Shown: positions 13,501-25,219 of the stretch, in pieces
Layout of the letters: the number at the start of each line of letters is the position of its first letter
How positions within the stretch are numbered: the first letter of the stretch is position 1
Assembly (NCBI GenBank): GCA_014549065.1
Contig: JACDOX010000024.1
Coordinates: 1,282,072 to 1,346,071 of the forward strand
Direction: 5' to 3'
Source of the DNA: Cardinalis cardinalis
Lineage: Eukaryota > Chordata > Aves > Passeriformes > Cardinalidae
DNA length: 64,000 nucleotides
Position numbers and translations under genes: made by a program
Notes under the pieces: generated by a model
What the model saw: only the letters and a program-made list of their open reading frames with translations
Database searches by the model: none
What the model was told of the DNA's origin: nothing

Positions 13501-16500
13501 GTGATGGCAGGTTTCAGTAAAGAGTAGGGTGGTTTTATAATTGGAATAGCCTTAATGTTCCCCATCTCCACTTCAAATATGTAATTGTGCATTTAATTGT
13601 TAGCTAGCTAGGGACTAACACTACTGAATTTCTTGTCCTGCCTTCNAAGAGAAAAGAAATAAAACATGTCAGAGAGATTTTGGGTTGAGGTGCTGGTGAA
13701 ATCCAACACTCAGCCCTTGAGAAACAAAGGGGCTTTTGGTGAGGGGCCATGGGGTACATGACTGATCTGCCAAGGCAGGGCAGGGTTTCAGCCCTCATGT
13801 GTCTGTAGCCAATAAGCTCCTTCTTCTTGATGTTCACTGGATAAATCACTTGGACCTTTGCAGTGATGTGGAAAGGCTGAATCCTGTTTCAGACACCAGG
13901 AGTACTTTGGCATCATCAGAAGGATGGATCAAATCAGAGGTCCCTCACTCCTTGGTTTTAGTCTCAAGCATTTCACTGTGTCCCCCCTTGGTTACTTGGC
14001 GGTTTCCAGTGCCTTTGGGTGCCATCCAGCAAAGTCCATCTCCAACCTTTTTTCCCTAGATGACTGGTGAATATGTGGGAGTGCACACAGTGTGACACAG
14101 GTCCTCCCTCCTGCTAAATGGAGAAGTCTGCAGAGCTGAGCCTCCCCCTGTTTCCAACCAAACCCGTCCAGTGAGNTTTTTGCATGAAGGTAAGCAAATC
14201 CATCCACTTGTTTTTCTGCTCAGTACTTTCAAAGCTACTTCTCTAGAATTGCTCCACTGGTCAACTAAAAGGTGTTTTTATTGTTGTCATAGTGTAATGA
14301 GATTTCCTTTTGGGATGTTTTTATAAAGCTTTCAAAATAGAACCAAACCAACTANAGTTGGTTTCTTATGAAATTGAAACTGTACAGGCTGCAGAGATAA
14401 TTTTTTCCTCCCCTCTTTCATTTTAAATTGGTTTCTGATCTTTCNTTTTATATAAAACTGCTTACCTGGGACAGGAATTTTTGAAGTGCCACACATTCTA
14501 CTACTTCTATTTTCATTTTGTTGGGGTTTCCCCCTGAAATGTGGGAGTAATTCCTAGTAATTAGCGCAGTAGCTTGTGGCAAAGCTAGTAAATTAAAGGC
14601 TTGATCTAAAGCATGAGGTCATCTCTCTATTTTTATTCANCTAGTACTAAGTACTCAAAAAGCACTCTTCTATTTCCTGCTCCATGCTCAGAGCAGGCAG
14701 AGAGGCACCCACAGAAGGCTATTTAACCTGCAAATCTGAAACCCTTAAGGAGATGATCTGCCATTTGGAGATGCTGTCTTTCCCCTTTGCCAGAGGAGGG
14801 AGCCTCCATGATCAGATTAGGCTAAGCTAGCCTACACCTTGGTAAAACAAGTGCCATCCCAATTTACCAATTTACTGACACTCTTACAAAGGTCTTTAGG
14901 CCACAAGGTTATGCAGTGTCCCACTGGCCAAATTTTCATTGAGAATACTCAGAATAATCCTGGTTTGATACCTGGACTGGAATGCAAAATTTATTTAAGG
15001 GAAAAACCATCTCATAGTTAAACAAAAAGTGTTGGCTTACTTAAATAATACAAAGTACCATGATGTTTAAATTTAATTAAAATATCTCATTTTCATAAGC
15101 AACTGTTTNATTTTTTCCCTGCCTTCATCCCTATTATATATACCATTTCTACAAAGAACAAATTAAGGAGATTCAACAAATTGGGAATTGAGTTTATCCA
15201 AAAATAGAAATGACAGATCCAAAGGCTAAATCTCAGTTGTTTAAGCCCCATTCTCTCCTATAAAGTAAAGATATATAGCATCCATGGATGAGGCTTTATT
15301 TAGTATATAAAGAAGGTTTTGAAAGTTTGAGAATTTTTTTTCTCTTCTGCCTTGTCCTCTGGTACTTTCTGTAGGCTTCCCTTCACCTTCTCTTTTCTGG
15401 GGAAAGACCCTGAGATTAAGAAACTCTGGGGTTTCACAGCATGAGAAAGCCATTTTTCAGCCAGAGTTAATCTCAACCACAGTACCCTTGGGGGAATTGA
15501 TAAGGTGAGGTGAGCTTTATTTAAAAAAATAAAAACATGTTAATTTTATTACTACTTTTTCTATCTAAACATTCATAGGCCACAGCAAGATACCCCAGCA
15601 AAGGCCATTAGAAAGACACTAGAAAGTTTTAATCCTTCTTCTCTTTTTTACCTCTTNCTATTGCTGTTTAGCAGCTGCTTCAGGTCAGAGTCTCCAGGTG
15701 AAATGTCCCTTAGTTTTCTCCTCATTTGCAATCCTCACCATATGAAATACACAGCCATGGCTGGCCCCAGTGGGTCACAGCTAAACCTCTTCTCTCAAAT
15801 AGCAGTGCAAGGTTAACCTTTTTTTTTTTTTGGCAAGAAGTGATTTATTCACAGTTTGACAACACATTACAAATCCAAGAGTGGGGTCATTGCAAAGGGG
15901 ACTTTGGTTTTTCTCATTAATTTTGTACCTTCATTTCTTAGTTTTAGATGTGTTTGTCTGGAGTGCTTTTAATTAAAGTATTAATCAAAACTACCTCATT
16001 CCTTATTTGGGCTCAAAAATCCCTGGATGAAGGACTGCCCTGCTGGTCAGACAGCAGGGANGTGTTCTCCCAGCCCCTTTTTCTGTGATTTCTGATGCTG
16101 CACAGGGAAACTGCCTGTGTCCTGATCTGATTTAGATTATTATCAGGTCTAGGGAATGACATTCAGATCAAACATATTTTTAAAAAAATCCAATATGCCA
16201 TGAATTCCAAACAAAGCTGAAGTTTGCCTGGGATGTAATGACACCAGCCTGTTGTGCTCTTCCACATCAGCCTGTAATTATATCTCTCCTCAAACTGTGC
16301 ATACATCATTGAGGAGGCNGATATATAAATAAAAAGGCTGCATTAATTTCAAGCTACATTAGGAATGCAGGAGTAAAAATAACCTGACAGAAGAAAGGGC
16401 AAAATTAGAATAAACTNGACTGTGAGGTTTCTAGGGAAATATAGAGAAGGAGGAAAACAAAATGTCAGAAAGCAAAAAATTTTGATATTGTTGCAGGATT

Positions 16501-16546
16501 ACATACAGCATGTGGGCTCTGCAGCCTCCTGCAGGTGTTACTCTTG
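10521..16546. other. Unannotated sequence, no gene recognised
   Basis: Open frames reach about 112 codons (11886-12224, -) and 102 codons (12920-13228, -). They show no domain or consistent splice boundaries. Small local features are a perfect 12-bp tandem duplication at 13387-13410 and T runs near 13488 and 15820. No repeat family or RNA gene was recognised. Confidence 0.5.
13387..13410. repeat. Perfect 12-bp tandem duplication
   Basis: The 12-base unit CCAATTATATAG occurs twice in direct succession (13387-13398 and 13399-13410) without mismatch. This is a small replication-slippage type duplication. It places two CCAAT words in a row, but no promoter context is visible. Confidence 0.9.
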
Positions 16547-16765
16547 CAGAATCATAGAATTGTTTNGGCTGGAAAAGGCCTTTAAAATAATTTTTCAACA
16601 ATAAACCCACCACTAGACAATGTCACCAAGTGCCACATCCACACATCTTTAAATACCTCCAGGAATGGGGAGTCAACCACTTCCCTGGGCAGCCTGTTCC
16701 AATGTCTGACAACCCTTTCAGTAGATTTTTGCTAATATCCAATCTAAACCTTCCCTGGTTTGATG
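16547..16765 (-). mobile_element. CR1 retrotransposon 3' fragment, reverse orientation
   Basis: The + strand starts with CAGAATCATAGAAT, the antisense of a CR1 tail. It then follows the CR1 3' region: GGCTGGAAAAGGCCTTTAAA near 16568, CACATCCACACATCTTTAAA near 16634, GGGCAGCCTGTTCCAATG near 16687 and ATCCAATCTAAACCTTCCC near 16737. Homology stops near 16765. It is shorter and more degraded than the copy at 3787-4270, with an A/T-rich change in the part normally reading as the TCATC/GAGTCC word. This suggests an older insertion. Confidence 0.9.
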
Positions 16766-19700
16766 ATTACAGGCTGGGCAAAGGCAGGGCTGCAAAGGCA
16801 TAGTGAAACNCCTGGTTTTTCATCTTGTCTTCTTCAAGGTCATGAGGGAAATGTGATCACATGAAGCCCAGTGTGATTTTCTNAATTGCGCTGGATGTGC
16901 AAGGTGAACATGTTTTATAAAAACGGGTAGATGGAGCTGGCAGAGGCCATCAGGGAGGTGATGGATACTCTTGCTTTCCCTCTGCTTTATTGGAGTCTGC
17001 AGGTCAAAAGCTTTNGTGTGCCTGAGTACCAGCTATTCAAAATAGAGGATTATACTGGGACTGAAATTTCATATAAAGCTTGGATTTGACATGATAAATC
17101 AAGGTCTCTTCCAATTCTCCCTGTCTCACAGCTGGTCAGTTTATCTCTAGCATCTAAACACAGGTATTCTCCGTGTGTTCCCAGGAGATGCTGGTTTGGC
17201 TTTTAAAACAAGCTCTTTCAGGTTAAGGGACATTTTAAAATCATTTTTATTTTTCCATGTCTACTATGTACAATCAGGAAGGAGATGACTGTATTTTTCA
17301 AACCAGCATGTTACAAGTTAAGCTTTTAAAGCCATGATTAGGTACACAAATAAGAGTGATTCAGCTCCTGGAAGAGCTGAGTGATTTCAGCACATATTCT
17401 GCTGAAATCCCAACGGTGACCATTTTGGCTAGGAGGGAATGTATGCTACAGAGGTTTTCAAAACAAATGAAATNAATTCCAACCTTACATGTTTAGAAAT
17501 CAAGATCCTTGTTAGAAGAAAGGAGCACCAGGATGAGTTACCTGCCTGGTCTGCAGCCAGGTCCTTGTCAGAGAGCATGCTGACACCNCTCCCAGAGGTG
17601 GTCAGCAGTTAGTCTTGCTGCTTTATTTTTCTTGAGCTCATACACCAGATCTAACTTTTGTGGCTAGGAACCAAATGGGGACTCTCATCAGCATCACCCT
17701 CTTGGAAGTGTCCTCCAAGGAGCTTTTCCTGGAGCCTGGTGCTCCTGGCCCTAGAGAGGGAGCTGGTGCCTGGAGCCAGGAGGGAGGACGGGGCTCAGGC
17801 GGGTCCCACACAGCACTGCTTTGAGTGGGGGAGCAGCACCAGCAGGGGAGCCAGGAAGGGCTGACAGTGTTGGGGCAGTGAATGCCACAGATGAGCAGGA
17901 GAGGTGACACCCGGCCTTGAATGCCCATCCTACCTCATGCAGGGGAGCATTCTGTGGGGCAANAGTGCCCTGACCACCCCAGAGTCCCAGGAAAGTGTGA
18001 GCTGGTGGTTCTCCCNAGTTTGGGGGCTTTCCTGTGTCTTTTCTAAATGCGCAAGGCCTGCTGTGTAATGACTGAAATTCAGGATTTTATTCTCTCTCTT
18101 ACATACTNTGTTATTTGGCAAAGAGAAGTGAACTAAACAGCAACAAATTTCTGTTGAGTTTTTAAAGGACTGTGGCTTTAGTCAGTTTTCTGTGTGATGC
18201 AATAACACTTAATGAGTTACCAAGGGCAGGCAATGAGCAACCAGGTTTTGTATGCAAGGTGTTTTACAGAATGAGTGTTAATAGATCATACTTTCCACCA
18301 GNGTTTAAGATTACATTGCTGCTACCTCTGCTATGACTAGTGTTGTAGCCTATATTCAATTGTGGGTGTTTTCTGGCAGGTTTTACTGGACTGTCTACCC
18401 AGGTTAACTTCTGTAGCTNGATTGAATGGCACCAGTGAGAAACCTGACTCATGCAACACAAGCCAACCACTTGCTCCCCTGTAAATACTCGAAAATTGGC
18501 TTTTTCTTGAGTGCCTGCAGGAGCCAATCCAAATAAATTCTTCTTCTGGCAGAGGTTGCTGAAGGACATGGAATGTTTTCCTCTGGAGTAACTGCAATTG
18601 ACTGCAGAAATACCCAAGTAACAAGTGATTGTTTGGGAAAATGTGTCAATTTTTTCCTCCTTTATTTTCTCATCACTGTCTGTTGCTTGCTCTTTGCCAC
18701 ATCAGTCTCTTTAAAGAGGGAGCTGTTCCAGCTGCATCAAAATAATTTTCTTTTAAGGGTGCATGTTTTTCTTTTGTTGATCAAAAGCAATTAGAGTGAG
18801 AAGAGCTGACAGTTTCAGTGAACTGTCAATGAAAATATCATAATGAACAGTTCATTTTGAAATAACCAATTCTCCCATTAAATTATCTGTAGCCCTGGAG
18901 GGAGAAGAACTGCGTGAGGACAAGAAGCATTGTTTGTTGCAGCCATTTATGTGTTGATCTTTTGATANTTTCTAGGAACACAGTGGTATCAGTATTTTGA
19001 AAGGAACATTGGGAAGAGTGAAACAGGCTGCACTGTTCAGGATCCGACTTCACGCTGGTGACCACAAGAAGTTTCCTTCTCATGTCAGGAACATTTGGGT
19101 GTTTTGCCTCTGTCAGAGCTTTGCTAGAAAGACAGACCTCTGTGAACCTCTATTAAAAAATGGGAGAAGTATGCCAAACCTAGCTTACTGGTCTTAAATA
19201 ATGTTATCTGTTGATTGCTTCATAATCCCAACTATGTGGTTGATTAATTAACCTTTTTTTTTTAATGTGAACACGAATGGTTTGCAGCACAGTCCTCTCA
19301 GCCTGGAAGGTGTTTTGTAGGACACCATGTCTCGATGTGGGCTGTTAGATATGGATGTATACAGATCTTTACCTCATTTCATAGGCAATTGCATTCAAAG
19401 TCCATCAGCAGGTGTTAATGCAGCCCATCTCTGCACCAGGCACNGCCCACCTGGGAGACCCCAGTGGCTCTTGGTGCTCATGGTATCCTGAGCTGTGCCT
19501 GCCCAGAAGAGAACTAAACAGACCAAGGAACAGCTCACAAGGAGACACAGGCACAAAACCAGATGCTAGAAAGGTGTTACATCCTTGGTGGAGCATCAGA
19601 GGGGTTTGCTCACCTCAGGCAATGTGCTCAACATGTTTTAGATACACCTTGCTTAACCTAAAATCCATTAAAGAAAATGTACATGTTTGTAAAACACCGT

Positions 19701-21653
19701 ACTAGGAATAGAACTTGTTTTGTGCTCTNAAATGCTTCTTCTCGCTGGACTTCCCCAGGACCACCCATTGCCAGGCTTTTCCTGCTTTCTGCTCTCCTTT
19801 TCATGACCTTCCACATTTTATACATCTATGTTTTTTTTCCCCATTCATAGAAAAGTTCATCTCTGGCCCTCTCAGCCCCATCCTCCTTCTCCTGTTATTC
19901 TTTCCCCAGACAGCCTCTCCCTGGGCTGAGACTGATCCTTGGGTTTATGAAAGCATGAAGGGGAAGAGTCTCCTCTGCTCTTTGCTGTCTGATCCCCTGT
20001 TGTGCTTGACCTCTTTCCAGGCCAGGAGCCNCCACAGCTGAGCAGCTGCTACCCCTCTCTGCAGCTCAGAGACANAACCTGGACTGCCTTGTTTCACAGC
20101 CACAGCAAAAGCAGACAGACCAACCACTTCACTCTTGANCTGCTGATGTCTTGTTTACCTCCCTAACAAAGCAGGGAGAGGATCTTGTGCCTGGCATTGC
20201 AAGTCCCCTCAAGAAAAGGAAATTTCTGGAACCACATCTGAAGNTAACCTGTCTCAGAAATGGTAGAGCTCACAGTTTTCCCTAAGTGTTCTCTCCTTAG
20301 CCTGGAATTTGAAGGACTTCTCCACTTTGTTCCCAGGCCAGGGCCAGGGATGTGCTCTNCATGACCTTCCTGCAGTGTATCAAATGTCAAAGGGCTTCTC
20401 CTTGGTACTGCCCACTGAAGCACTTGGTCCCTGAGNCACACAGGATGGCACCATTTATTTGGGACTCACTTTCTTGCACAGGGTCACACAATAGGTACCA
20501 CACTGCAGTTTTACACACCTGGTGTGACCACCCACTCTCCCCACCTTGTGTCTCTGAAGCCAAGGTAGGTGTGCTGAAAAGCCCAGAGGAACACAGGGTC
20601 TGCAGCAGCTAAGTGCAGAGCTCAGACAGCTGCCATGAGTGAAAAGCTTGGCAGTCTGAAGCTTTTCCCTGGAAGGTCTCATTTCCACGTCTGTTTGTTA
20701 CTCATTAGACCAAATTTATGTCTTGTGGCACAAATATCAGAAATGGCCTGTACACAGGAATGACTGACTGGCATCCATCACACAGGAGGTCAGGCCAAAC
20801 AGTCAGTAATCCCATTATGACCCTCTTCCCTCTTGCTGGCTTCTTGGCACTGCTTTTATAAACATGTGTCACGGCTGCAGCTCAGTCACTGACAATCTAA
20901 TTCAGTTAGGCATCTGCTTGAACTACAAGACGTTCCAAAAATATGGAACAAAAACTGCCTTCCTCAAGTATCTTGTGGTGTAGTGTGTGACAGCCAGTGC
21001 TGAGACACCTGGCTGCATTTCACAATGGNCTTCTTTAAGGGTATAATAACGAGCCAATGTGATTAGCAAGAGTTCAGAAATATGCAATAAATGCAATAAA
21101 AAAATGGATGATCAAATTGGTGTCTTGTCTCCCAAGGATCTNGAAAAGGGAAAATTTTCTTTCCTACCAGAATAGCCAAATTCCCTAGATGTTACAGCAA
21201 TCCTCAGACTGCTGCTTCACATTCCCACTCCAGTGTGTTCATCTGAGAATTCAGAATTTGTTACCTATTTTTCTGGTTATGCCAACTTAGCACAATTTCT
21301 TTTGCATACCCTTCAGGACATGGGTTTTANATTAATTCCTGTGGTAATAAGAATCTGTGAAAAGCCTTCTCAGGAGGGCAAAATGGATCCCAAATTATTA
21401 TCTCAGCTTAGTTATTGCTTCTTTTCCCAATTATTGTTTCCAAGTAAAACTTGTCAGTTTATGCCTTCTGACCCAGATGTAATTATAGCTTGGCTGTCTA
21501 ATAAGAGATGGTTTAGTGCCAGAGCTGGGAAGCCTCCTGTGTAGAGACATAAGGAGACCATTACTTGCAGCTTCTCTTACAGGGTATGGGTCCTATTTAA
21601 ATAATGAGAAAACAGCTGTCTGTCTCCAGGAGAATACTATAAATATTGAGGCC
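16766..21653. other. Unannotated sequence, no gene recognised
   Basis: Mixed composition. 17640-17930 is relatively G/C-rich with overlapping frames of up to 96 codons on both strands. 18264-18617 holds a 117-codon - strand frame with unknown residues. 19715-20041 holds a 108-codon + strand frame in a pyrimidine-rich stretch. None shows a domain or splice-bounded exon structure. No repeat family was recognised until the LTR at 21654. Confidence 0.5.
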
Positions 21654-22200
21654 TGATGTGGTNTTGGGTGGGATTGGCTTAATTTTCCTTCGGTAACTGG
21701 TAGAGTGCTGTGTTTANGATGTAATATGAGAATAATGTTGATAANACACTGATGCTTCTAGNTGTTGCCAAGCAGTGCTTCTACTACACCNAGCACTTTT
21801 CAGCTTCTTATGCCCTGAGAAGGCTGGAGAGGCACAACAGAGTGGGAGGAGACACACNTAGGACAGCTGACCCAGACTGGCCAAAGGGATATTCCAGACC
21901 AGGAGACATCATGTTTAATATGTAAGCTGGAAGTAAAGTGGGCCAGGGGCTACTGAGTGGGGACTGGCTGGGCATCAGTCAGCAGGGGATGAGCAATTGT
22001 TCTATGTACTCTTATAATTTTATTATTATTACAATTATTTTATTACTATTATGATTATTACTTTCTTTTTCTGTCCTGTAAACTCTCTAATCTCAAACAA
22101 TGAGTTTTCTAACTTTTACTCTTTGCTCACTGTTCCCCTGGAGAGGATTGAGGGAGGGCTGGGTAATACTTGATGGGAGCTGACAAACCATGACAAGGCC
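21649..22200 (+). repeat. Target-site duplication flanking solo LTR (AGGCC)
   Basis: AGGCC stands at 21649-21653, immediately before the LTR's TG. It stands again at 22196-22200, immediately after its terminal CA. A 5-bp duplication fits an integrase-mediated insertion of the ERVL-like class. It supports a single LTR left by recombination between the two LTRs of a former provirus. Confidence 0.75.
21654..22195 (+). mobile_element. Solo LTR of an avian endogenous retrovirus (ERVL-like)
   Basis: A 542-bp segment begins with TG (TGATGTGG) and ends with CA (CCATGACA). Its sequence follows an LTR type I recognise as widespread in birds, including GAGAATAATGTTGATAA near 21728, GACAGCTGACCCAGACTGGC near 21863, GGCCAAAGGGATATTCCAGA near 21880, GGACTGGCTGGGCATCAGTC near 21961, an internal ATT-rich tract (22016-22064) and AATGAGTTTTCTAACTTTTAC near 22099. 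The promoter-like TATA position near 21918 (TTAATATGTAAG) and the usual polyadenylation region near 22078 look decayed. No internal retroviral genes flank it. The exact family name is uncertain. Confidence 0.9.
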
Positions 22201-25178
22201 TTTGAGTGCAAGGTTTGGTGCTGGTTTTATGCTTTTTTTTTGCAACAGCTGCTTCAGTACAGTCTGATACAGCCTCTGATGTATCCAAGCTGGAGATGAG
22301 AAACAGCAAACATAACGATTTTACTGGGCTCTTTGTTAGGATTTTCCACNGAGTTTTCCAGTGCTCAGGGAGGTCCCAATTCTGAAACACAGGAGTGACT
22401 TCCTGCTACTCTTCCTGAGGCTGCAGCTTCTTCCCTGCTAGAAGCCATGCCAGACAAAGTTTCCAGGTGTCAGCTGATGCTGGAGCCATGNCAAACCTTA
22501 TTTCTTCATGCTGAAAGATGGTGCAGGGTAGAGGTGAAAATTATCACCTGATAATTGTGTGCAACTGGGCTGTGTGCAAGCTTCCAAAAAGTGACAGGGC
22601 TGTCACTCCATCTATTCCACGTCCTCTGGGATGGTATCCCTGACTGTGCTTTGCTTGGCGGCACAAAGCTCGTTGGTGTTATCTCTGCCTCTGGANCACA
22701 GCAGCAATCCTGAGTTTAGGGTGTATAACACACCTATCTTCCCCTTCCCAGAAAGTGGTAGTAGCATTAACACTTACTAGTTTCATTTATTAGTAGTCTC
22801 TGTGGTTAAAGCAAACAATGCTCAAAAATTGTAACTTTCCATGCAGCTTTTATACTACTTGAGGGGCTGGGCTCTTCACTGCCCTCTCCGTGTGCAGGTA
22901 AAGTATTGGCAGTCATGGAAGCAGTGCTGTTTGGCACACTGGGCTCTGTGTGTAACACATTCTGGAGTGATCAGCCCTATACACATAAGAAACAGCCTGG
23001 GGCTCATACCACTATTGATGCAACCTGTCAAAAAAAAGTACCTCACAAAGCAAAGCAGTGCTGGGCAAGTACACAGCGACAGGTTGGACANCCTCACTGA
23101 AGGCTACGGCAAATCCCACCCACCTTTCCCCAGGGATCCCATCCCTTCTTCTCCAGGACACATCCTGCCCACCCTGGCTACCTCCTTGCCCTGGCCCAGC
23201 TGCACANCAGGGTGTGTGTGCCCCTGACAGATCCAGCAGCACTCCTGCTGCTGAGCAAACCGGGTGTGCCTCCTGCATGGCCTGTGTGTGCTGGGGCCAC
23301 AAGGCACCCTGGAAGCAGCACAGCCTCCGTGCTGACCCCCANGCTGGGCAGAGCAAGCTGCCAGGTCTCTGCTCCGACTGCTTTGGGCTTGCAAGGAAAG
23401 CTGCCATGGATGGGTGCTGGGCCATGCTAGATGCATCCAGGAAAGGATGCACCCAGGGGTGACCTCGTGCTGCAGCCATCTGGTCAAGTAGCTTTGCTAA
23501 GCTGGGGCTGGGAGCTGGGCTGTGCTGCAAAGCTCACAGCAATGCACTGGCAGGCAGTGTTATACAAAATATCACAGCCTACAACAGTTGAGCAAATCAA
23601 GTAGTTAGCAGCTCATAAAGGACGTTGCAAACCCATAAAATTGTTGGACTAATAATGCAGACATTTGTGGCCTAAAGGAACCAGTAAGTGAGGTAAGGTG
23701 TTATGCTCCAGTCTATTGTTACTCTAGTTTGTAAACTTGCAGGCACCAAGCCTGGTATGGGTGAAATTAGAGTTGCCTTTATTTGAGAGGCTGGACTTTA
23801 ATTTTCGGCAGAGATACAAAACCCATAAATGCAGCAAAACCAATCAGCAATTAAGAACATTTTTCTGAACACCTAGATTTACTCACAGCAGTAGAAAATT
23901 AAGTGCTCATCACCGTGATTTTGGCACTCAGCACTGGAACAGTGCCTGCTCCTAAGGAGCAAGGATACTTTACAGCATCACAGTTCCATCTTCTACATCA
24001 GGTTAGTGAGACTCCTCCAAACTAGAAAAGGTGCCTTTGCAAAGAAGGAGGTTGAGAGAAGGAGCTTGAGAGCCCTGCAGGAGCCTCTGCCTGCAAACTT
24101 ATAGAATGTGTGTGACTGAAGATCATGCCTATTCCATATGTAATCTTATTATGTGAACAATAGAATAATGAAAATATCAGTCCTCAGGTTATGGTTTTCT
24201 TGATAAATTAAGCCTGTTTAAACTGCCCATTTCCTGGGTAGTTTCTGATGGTGAATATTCATGTGCCAGAGATTCAGTTGCCACTAATTTAATTTTTTTG
24301 TTCTGAGTTTCGTTTCACAGCAGGTATATCTACCTTGACATCACAGGGACCTGATTGTGTGGACACAGGAAAGTGGCTTCAAGTGCTGAATTTATTGTCA
24401 ATTCATTTGTTACCATTAGCTGTCATACATNTTAATGTGCTTTCTTTTTTCTGCTGTGATGACAACTACAAACCCCCAGATCTTGCCCTGAGTGTGTGAG
24501 TGATGCTGGGTGGGAGATCTCAGCACACNAGCCTAGCCCACTGTGTCATCTGCTTTTTTTCTCTTCCCTGGTCTCTGCATGAGCCATCCTTTGCAGCCAT
24601 CCCCCTGGATTGCATTGACAGGATCACCTCTGGATGACTTTTCCAAGTCTGCTTGTAGGCTGTCNCCTGTGTTAGCTATCTTCTTGTGCTCCTAGACCTG
24701 ATGTCTGGAGAAACTCCTTGCACGTGAAATTCTGATGACCTGCTAAGAAAGGTTCTATTAACCGCTGCCATTCTTCTGCTGTTTCTCCTGGACTATCCCA
24801 TCCATTCTTCATTCAGACTTAGCATTTCTGTCAAATGGGAATAAATTGCAATTATGGCATCTCTGCNAAGATGTCTGCAGATATTTAAGAACTGGCCAAA
24901 CCAACATCTGGCAGAAGTGATTACAGAGCACAAAGTCCAGCCATCAGAGCCAAGGATCAGCTACNTGATCCTCCACGTGTCTTTCAGCCCTAGCTCTATG
25001 CTCCATGTTTATATTACTGTTCAGATTTCTTCCTTGATAGCACAAAAANCCCTGAAAACCTGAGTTGAGATTAACCAAAACCTTCAAATTAGAATGTAAC
25101 CAATTAATTTTGTCAATAATGTAATTTATTCTAACAGACTGTCCTGGNGCTTTTATGCCTACCNTGATTTTCTAAATT
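22196..25178. other. Unannotated sequence, no gene recognised
   Basis: 23012-23530 is G/C-richer and carries overlapping long frames on both strands, the longest 172 codons on the - strand. The frames contain several N-derived unknown residues and lack any domain. Such overlapping frames are expected when TAA/TAG/TGA words are scarce in G/C-rich DNA. Nothing else is supported. Confidence 0.5.
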
Positions 25179-25219
25179 CTTAAAATTTNAAGAATTTAAT
25201 TTAATTCTTAAATTTTAAG
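25179..25219. repeat. A/T-rich near-perfect palindrome
   Basis: The arms are 25179-25196 (CTTAAAATTTNAAGAATT) and 25203-25219 (AATTCTTAAATTTTAAG), with a 6-base spacer. All 17 defined arm positions pair if the single N is treated as an inserted character. This could form a cruciform, or it could be a decayed terminal-repeat structure. No element body is recognisable. Confidence 0.75.

Noticed and set aside
23012..23530. 172-codon - strand frame with long overlapping frames on both strands
   Set aside because: The G/C-rich composition lowers stop frequency in all frames. There are several N-derived residues and no recognisable family.
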